Shown here in pieces: positions 23,683-26,468 of a DNA stretch of 26,468 nt. The notes beneath the pieces are model-generated. The model was given only the letters and a program-made list of their open reading frames with translations. It did no database searches and was not told the origin of the DNA. The translations under genes and the position numbers were made by a program. Numbering within the stretch: the stretch's first letter is position 1; each line of letters begins with the position of its first letter. This DNA comes from a virus. The stretch covers positions 1 through 26,468 of the IMG/VR virus record IMGVR_UViG_3300044948_000497. One strand, 5' to 3'.

Positions 23683-23690
23683 GTTGTTGG
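23667..23690 (+). other. Hairpin over the stop codon of the small tail gene
   Basis: CCAACAA (23667-23673) pairs with TTGTTGG (23684-23690), with an inner CTT/AAG pairing. It spans the TAA at 23680-23682. It is the first of a run of hairpins that continues to about 24190 and may protect the 3' end of the late mRNA. Confidence 0.45.
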
Positions 23691-23719
23691 TGATTCATTT
23701 AGTATTTCTTGATGATTTA

Positions 23720-23766
23720 GTTATTCAGGATTTAAGTGGTTGTGATAAACACAACCACTGAATAAC
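23720..23766 (+). promoter_or_regulatory. Hairpin that competes with the following terminator
   Basis: AGTGGTTGTG (23735-23744) and CACAACCACT (23750-23759) form a perfect 10-bp stem with a 5-base loop. Outside it, GTTATTCAG (23720-23728) can pair with CTGAATAAC (23758-23766). That outer pairing uses GAATAAC, the 5' arm of the terminator stem at 23760-23791, so the two structures exclude each other. Confidence 0.5.
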
Positions 23767-23797
23767 AACTAGCTAAAGCAAGTTGTTATTCTTTTTT
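23760..23797 (+). terminator. Intrinsic terminator after the gp26-like operon
   Basis: GAATAACAAC (23760-23769) and GTTGTTATTC (23782-23791) form a perfect 10-bp stem followed by six Ts. The stem is AT-rich, so it is weaker than the other terminators here. The 5' arm has an alternative partner upstream. Confidence 0.65.
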
Positions 23798-23803
23798 ATA
23801 AGT

Positions 23804-23814
23804 TATGATATAAC
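23804..23814 (+). promoter_or_regulatory. Possible -10 region of the structured RNA
   Basis: TATGAT (23804-23809) and the overlapping TATAAC (23809-23814) each match TATAAT 5/6, about 15-20 bases before the first hairpin of the structured stretch. No good -35 box is at the right distance, so this is tentative. Confidence 0.25.
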
Positions 23815-23827
23815 ATATGCTTTTTTA

Positions 23828-24100
23828 GCACTCATGTAGATTGTGATGCCATGATTTTCCCGACCCGGAAAAATCATGGGTCGCGGAGCATCATGTGAGT
23901 TGCTCAGCCATGCTGAATGCATCCTAGCTCTGTCCAAGAGCAGCGGGCGGCGTGCCTATTTCCCTGCTTGTAGATGCGGATTTTGATTGTTACCAATCCA
24001 CGCGGTTATGGTTGTCCAAGCTGTTGTTGTTGATATTCAGCCACCAACAACAGCATCACAGATGAAGTGTCCCTCAGAGCTGTGATCCTTTTTACTTTAC
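23828..24100 (+). ncRNA. Candidate structured noncoding RNA, unknown class
   Basis: This gene-free stretch is packed with nearly contiguous stems on the plus strand. H1 is GCACTCA/TGAGTTGC (23828-23834/23896-23903) enclosing TGATGC/GCATCA and CATGATTTTCC/GGAAAAATCATG. H2 is TCAGC/GCTGA with a 3-base loop (23904-23916). H3 is GCATC/GATGC (23919-23923/23973-23977) enclosing GCTCT/AGAGC. H4 is GATTG/CAATC (23985-23998). H5 is GCTGTTGTTG/CAACAACAGC (24020-24054). H6 is ATCACAG/CTGTGAT (24055-24086), followed by CCTTTTTACTTTACTTTT, which would act as a terminator. H1/H2 and H5/H6 abut with no spacer. The U-rich end exists only on the plus strand. No tRNA, tmRNA or RNase P signature was found, and open frames are under 20 codons. 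Function unknown. Confidence 0.5.
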
Positions 24101-24242
24101 TTTTCCTGGCCAAGGTGTATCTAAGCTATTATCCTTGGAGTGCAGTATGATATTTCTATCCTTGGGCACTAACGAACTTACTTCGTCACTTATATTGCCA
24201 GTATGCAGACTTAAATGTTAACGGCAGGTGCCTGTTGTGTGC
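24101..24242. other. Gene-free remainder with further small inverted repeats
   Basis: CCAAGG/CCTTGG (24110-24115/24133-24138) and ACGAA/TTCGT (24172-24176/24182-24186) form small stems, and TATCCTTGG occurs twice (24130-24138, 24157-24165 region). No coding signal. It may be the 3' untranslated part of the minus-strand gene ending at 24243 or an extension of the structured RNA. Confidence 0.35.
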
Positions 24243-25076
24243 CTATCTTAGACCTGGTGTAATTTTTCTAGATTGTGCCCAGGGTTTTTTAGTTTCGTCA
24301 CGATATTTAATAAGGTATCTATCTCTAGTGGTTCTCAAAGAGATTTGCAAGTTTTCTGAGTTAGTAAAGTCTGGATCAACTTGGCTGACAACCAAAATAT
24401 CCCAACGAGTGTCTTGAATATTTTGTTCATTTAGCAGCAAAGGCTCACGGCAATAGGGAATGGTAATTTCACTACGGTTTTTCATGGCATTATATGCAAT
24501 GCTAACCAACTGCCGGGGAATTTGCACATGGCGTTTTGTGGACCATTCATGTTGCGGAAGAGTTTGAACAGGTGTGCGGAGTTCCTCAGTCTTTTGTGCA
24601 GCATGCAGGATTTCTGCTTGATGACAAACTTGATTTAGTATTTCCTCTGCCATGTTACGACGCACATCTGGATGTAAATGACACGTTGTAGCAAGAATAT
24701 TCATGACACTTTCTGTTCCACTGCTCATTTGCCATTGATTTTTATTATTGTAAGCAGTGGACCAGCAGTGCTCAATTTGCTGAGGCCAAGTTTTGCGAGG
24801 CTGAGTTTTGAGTTTGTCGCTACTGACAGAAAACTGTGCAGCAAACAACCATAGTTGGCGAACGTTTGTGCTAACTTGCACAAAGTCTTCGGGAAACGCA
24901 CGCATGCGTATTCCCAACATGTGACTCAAAGCTTGATAATAAGCCAGTTCATTTTTAATGAAATGACCTAAAGTTCTGGACTGACTTTCGGTTGCAGTCA
25001 ACTCAAAAGTCTTTTGCCAAGTGTTGTTGCGATTATATGCTGAATGACTCATGTTTATTGCGATTCCTGTAGTCAT
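24243..25076 (-). CDS. Unknown protein, probably early expressed
   Basis: A protein of about 277 residues that I cannot assign. The N-terminal part (NTWQKTFELTATESQSRTLGHF, then KNELAYYQALSHMLGIRMRAF) is helical. The C-terminal part contains RQLVSIAYNAMKNRSEITIPYC and WDILVVSQVDPDFTNS and ends in a basic tail (KPWAQSRKITPGLR). No signal peptide, membrane segment or catalytic motif is evident. Three starts are possible: TTG 25106, ATG 25076 and ATG 25052 (MSHSAYNR). A strong host-type promoter covers 25075-25103; if it is used, translation must begin at 25052, where AGGA is 12 bases upstream. It lies between the structured RNA and recombination genes, in a different regulatory class from the virion genes. 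Confidence 0.6.
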   Translation of the reverse strand: MTTGIAINMSHSAYNRNNTWQKTFELTATESQSRTLGHFIKNELAYYQALSHMLGIRMRAFPEDFVQVSTNVRQLWLFAAQFSVSSDKLKTQPRKTWPQQIEHCWSTAYNNKNQWQMSSGTESVMNILATTCHLHPDVRRNMAEEILNQVCHQAEILHAAQKTEELRTPVQTLPQHEWSTKRHVQIPRQLVSIAYNAMKNRSEITIPYCREPLLLNEQNIQDTRWDILVVSQVDPDFTNSENLQISLRTTRDRYLIKYRDETKKPWAQSRKITPGLR

Positions 25077-25103
25077 TATTGTATGTTCTTGTAAGTTTGT
25101 CAA
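25075..25103 (-). promoter_or_regulatory. Near-consensus sigma70 promoter
   Basis: Minus-strand TTGACA (25103-25098), exactly 17 bases, AATAAT (25080-25075): 6/6 and 5/6 to the bacterial consensus. It overlaps the two upstream candidate starts of the 24243-25076 gene and favours the start at 25052. It is back-to-back with the plus-strand motif at 25108. Confidence 0.55.
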
Positions 25104-25107
25104 CAAG

Positions 25108-25115
25108 CTTAAATA
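25108..25115 (+). promoter_or_regulatory. Late-promoter-like motif CTTAAATA before the nuclease gene
   Basis: Plus-strand CTTAAATA keeps the TAAATA core and ends 20 bases before the nuclease ATG, followed by the AGGTGA ribosome site. Weaker than the CATAAATA members. Confidence 0.35.
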
Positions 25116-25135
25116 TTTTTTTTAGGTGAAAAAAC

Positions 25136-25648
25136 ATGCCCAGTGCAGGCAAAAACAAAGGTAATACAGGCGAGCGTATAATCGCTAACTTTTTAACTGA
25201 ACTTTATCAGGCCAAGTTTATTCGTGTTCCGAACAGTGGAGCATTTTTAGGAGGTGCGAACAATCATCGCCAACAACTAATGGATCAAGGACAAATAGCT
25301 AGTTTTCGTGCTGACATCATTCCACCCAGTGACATGAGAGGTTTGGTTATTGAAAGCAAGTTTTACAAAGAGTTTCCTTTTAGCAAACTGTTGAAAAATG
25401 AAAAAATACCTCTATTAGACGGCTGGATCAAACAACTGGAAGAAAACATTACCAGCCAAGATTTCAGTGTGGTGGTATTCCGTATTAACAGACAAGGTAG
25501 TTTCGCTGTGTTCCATGAAAAGTGGCACGCACAACTGCAAATAGGCAATTATGCTAGGTATCAACATTATATTGTCACGGATTTCAATGACTTGTTCACT
25601 GTTAATCGCGATGTAATACGCAACATAGTGAAAACTCAACCTTCATAA
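25136..25648 (+). CDS. PD-(D/E)XK nuclease, Holliday junction resolvase-like
   Basis: A 170-residue small nuclease. GNTGERIIANFL (E13), RVPNSGAFLGG (30-40), FRADIIPP (D60) and LVIESKFY (E73-x-K75) form the E...D...ExK pattern of the archaeal-type Holliday junction resolvase/PD-(D/E)XK group. This suits resolution of branched DNA before packaging, a task done by the unrelated gp49 in T4. AGGTGA lies before the ATG. It converges on gp46, with a 13-base overlap of coding ends, and this recombination neighbourhood supports the call. It could instead be a restriction-like nuclease of another function. Confidence 0.6.
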   Translation: MPSAGKNKGNTGERIIANFLTELYQAKFIRVPNSGAFLGGANNHRQQLMDQGQIASFRADIIPPSDMRGLVIESKFYKEFPFSKLLKNEKIPLLDGWIKQLEENITSQDFSVVVFRINRQGSFAVFHEKWHAQLQIGNYARYQHYIVTDFNDLFTVNRDVIRNIVKTQPS

Positions 25649-26468
25649 CCCCATTCAAATCTTGAAAAGTTATCCTCTTTGATAACTGTAAGGACGTTAC
25701 TGACTCGTGACACAAGTTCTTCTCGATGACTGACTAGAAATACATTTTTGTTTCTGTCTCGACTATGGGCTTTGAGGATTTCCACACTTTTTTCCAAGCC
25801 CTGAGGATCCAGTCCTTGATCAAGTAACTCGTCAACAAAAATCAAGTTAATGGGTTGGTTGTTGTTTTCCCAAATGTCTCGAAAACTCCAGCTCAAGCTG
25901 AGAATTAAACGGGTGCGTTCGCCGCGGCTGAGTTGATCAAAATCCATTTCTGTTCCCAAGTGAGTAATTTCCACGCCAAGATCATTTTGAAACTTCACTT
26001 GGTGAGGTAGGCCCACACGGTTTAGATAATCTTGCAAACGTGTATTGAGATAGGCAAGATTTTGATCAATAATCTTTTTGCGGATGAAACTTTCTTTGTT
26101 GGTAAGCAACTTCAACAAAAACTCTTGGTGTTCACGTTGACTATTGAGTTGATTCAGTATGTTGTGGTTTATAGGTTGCAGTGTGGCTGTCAAACTGTGT
26201 TGTTGATCAAGATAGGGATTGGTTTCCTGTTGCAGCCGTGACATTTCCTGCTGAAGGTTTTCCATGCTGTTGAGATGGCTCAAAGCTTGTTCAAGATTAT
26301 TGTATAAAGTGTTGGGTATATCAAAACTACGTTCTGCTTGCGCTAGTTCCTGAATGTATTCTTGATGTTGTTTAACTTCTAGATTTAACGGTTGCAGTTG
26401 TTGATCCAACTGCAAAATCTGTTGCTCAAGATTACCCAGAATTTCTTTGTGATTGTGATCACTTAGCC
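25636..26468 (-). CDS. 46: Recombination endonuclease subunit gp46 (Rad50/SbcC-like), 5' part missing
   Basis: The frame is open to the right edge, so only the C-terminal 277 residues are present and the start lies outside. The first part is a coiled coil rich in Gln, Leu and Glu (LEQALSHLNSMENLQQEM). Then come a QVKFQNDLGVEI strand, the ABC signature LSRGERTRL, Walker B INLIFVDELLDQGLD, and the H-loop FLVSHREEL. These are the C-terminal ATPase half of Rad50/SbcC-type proteins; in T4, gp46 with nuclease gp47 resects DNA ends for recombination-dependent replication. The stop overlaps the end of the convergent nuclease gene. Confidence 0.88.
   Translation of the reverse strand, partial: LSDHNHKEILGNLEQQILQLDQQLQPLNLEVKQHQEYIQELAQAERSFDIPNTLYNNLEQALSHLNSMENLQQEMSRLQQETNPYLDQQHSLTATLQPINHNILNQLNSQREHQEFLLKLLTNKESFIRKKIIDQNLAYLNTRLQDYLNRVGLPHQVKFQNDLGVEITHLGTEMDFDQLSRGERTRLILSLSWSFRDIWENNNQPINLIFVDELLDQGLDPQGLEKSVEILKAHSRDRNKNVFLVSHREELVSRVSNVLTVIKEDNFSRFEWGYEG

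Noticed and set aside
23804-23888. Simple H-type pseudoknot or frameshift signal at the CGACCC/GGGTCG pairing
   Set aside because: No linker bases to span an 11-bp stem and no overlapping reading frames upstream that would use a frameshift.
23919-23999. tRNA-like segment (TAGCTC...GAGCA resembles a D arm)
   Set aside because: No 7-bp acceptor, no anticodon arm and no TTCRA T-loop could be drawn; the T-arm-like GATTG/CAATC has a 4-base loop.
23974-24033. Tiny plus-strand frame MRILIVTNPRGYGCPSCCC with a Cys-rich end, RiPP-like at first sight
   Set aside because: Only 19 codons, no ribosome site, and it lies across stems H4 and H5 of the candidate RNA; most likely chance.
23700-24242. CRISPR array or repeat-spacer structure in the gene-free stretch
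   Set aside because: The repeats are inverted and all different; no regularly spaced direct repeats exist.

Overview
The window is a piece of a T4-like contractile-tailed phage (myovirus). It carries the T4 head and tail genes in recognisable form: sheath gp18, neck gp13/gp14/gp15, portal gp20, prohead protease gp21, scaffold gp22, major capsid gp23, a gp26-like hub chaperone and recombination subunit gp46. Sequence style (short capsid protein, dNMP kinase of the cyanophage/pelagiphage type, AT-rich DNA) suggests an aquatic 'far-T4' phage of a Gram-negative host. The host cannot be named from this sequence.

Layout. Almost all virion genes lie on the minus strand and read right to left: putative tape measure (20061-22550), portal, a 71-residue protein, a tail-fibre/collar-like protein, an acidic prohead core protein, protease, scaffold, major capsid (ending 12668). 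A bidirectional terminator and a plus-strand homing endonuclease (11010-12578) interrupt the series. It resumes with an FkbM methyltransferase, two large probably head-packaged proteins (926 and 454 residues), neck protein gp14, a GH19 endolysin, gp15 and gp13. A plus-strand dNMP kinase (893-1504) sits before the sheath gene, which runs off the left edge. On the right, a plus-strand pair (gp26-like chaperone and a 71-residue protein) diverges from the tape-measure gene. It is followed by a 560-bp gene-free stretch full of hairpins, an unknown minus-strand gene, a plus-strand PD-(D/E)XK nuclease, and the 3' part of gp46 running off the right edge.

Regulation. A motif NNTAAATA, close to the T4 late promoter TATAAATA, stands 15-41 bases before many virion genes on the minus strand and before two plus-strand genes. 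Two minus-strand genes (FkbM and the unknown 24243-25076 gene) instead have host-type TTGACA-N17-(A)ANAAT promoters, suggesting early expression. Two good intrinsic terminators close the gp23 and gp67-like transcription units.

Most interesting points: (1) a candidate structured noncoding RNA at about 23828-24100, preceded by a possible terminator/anti-terminator switch; (2) a 926-residue protein joining a ligase-type nucleotidyltransferase to an NMNAT/PPAT-type nucleotidyltransferase. It and its operon partner both begin with a short peptide ending in a gp21-type cleavage site (LME|G, LWE|A), as T4 head-packaged proteins do; (3) a hairpin that would hide the ribosome site of that gene and carries a late-promoter-like motif across its loop, the arrangement known from T4 lysozyme gene e.
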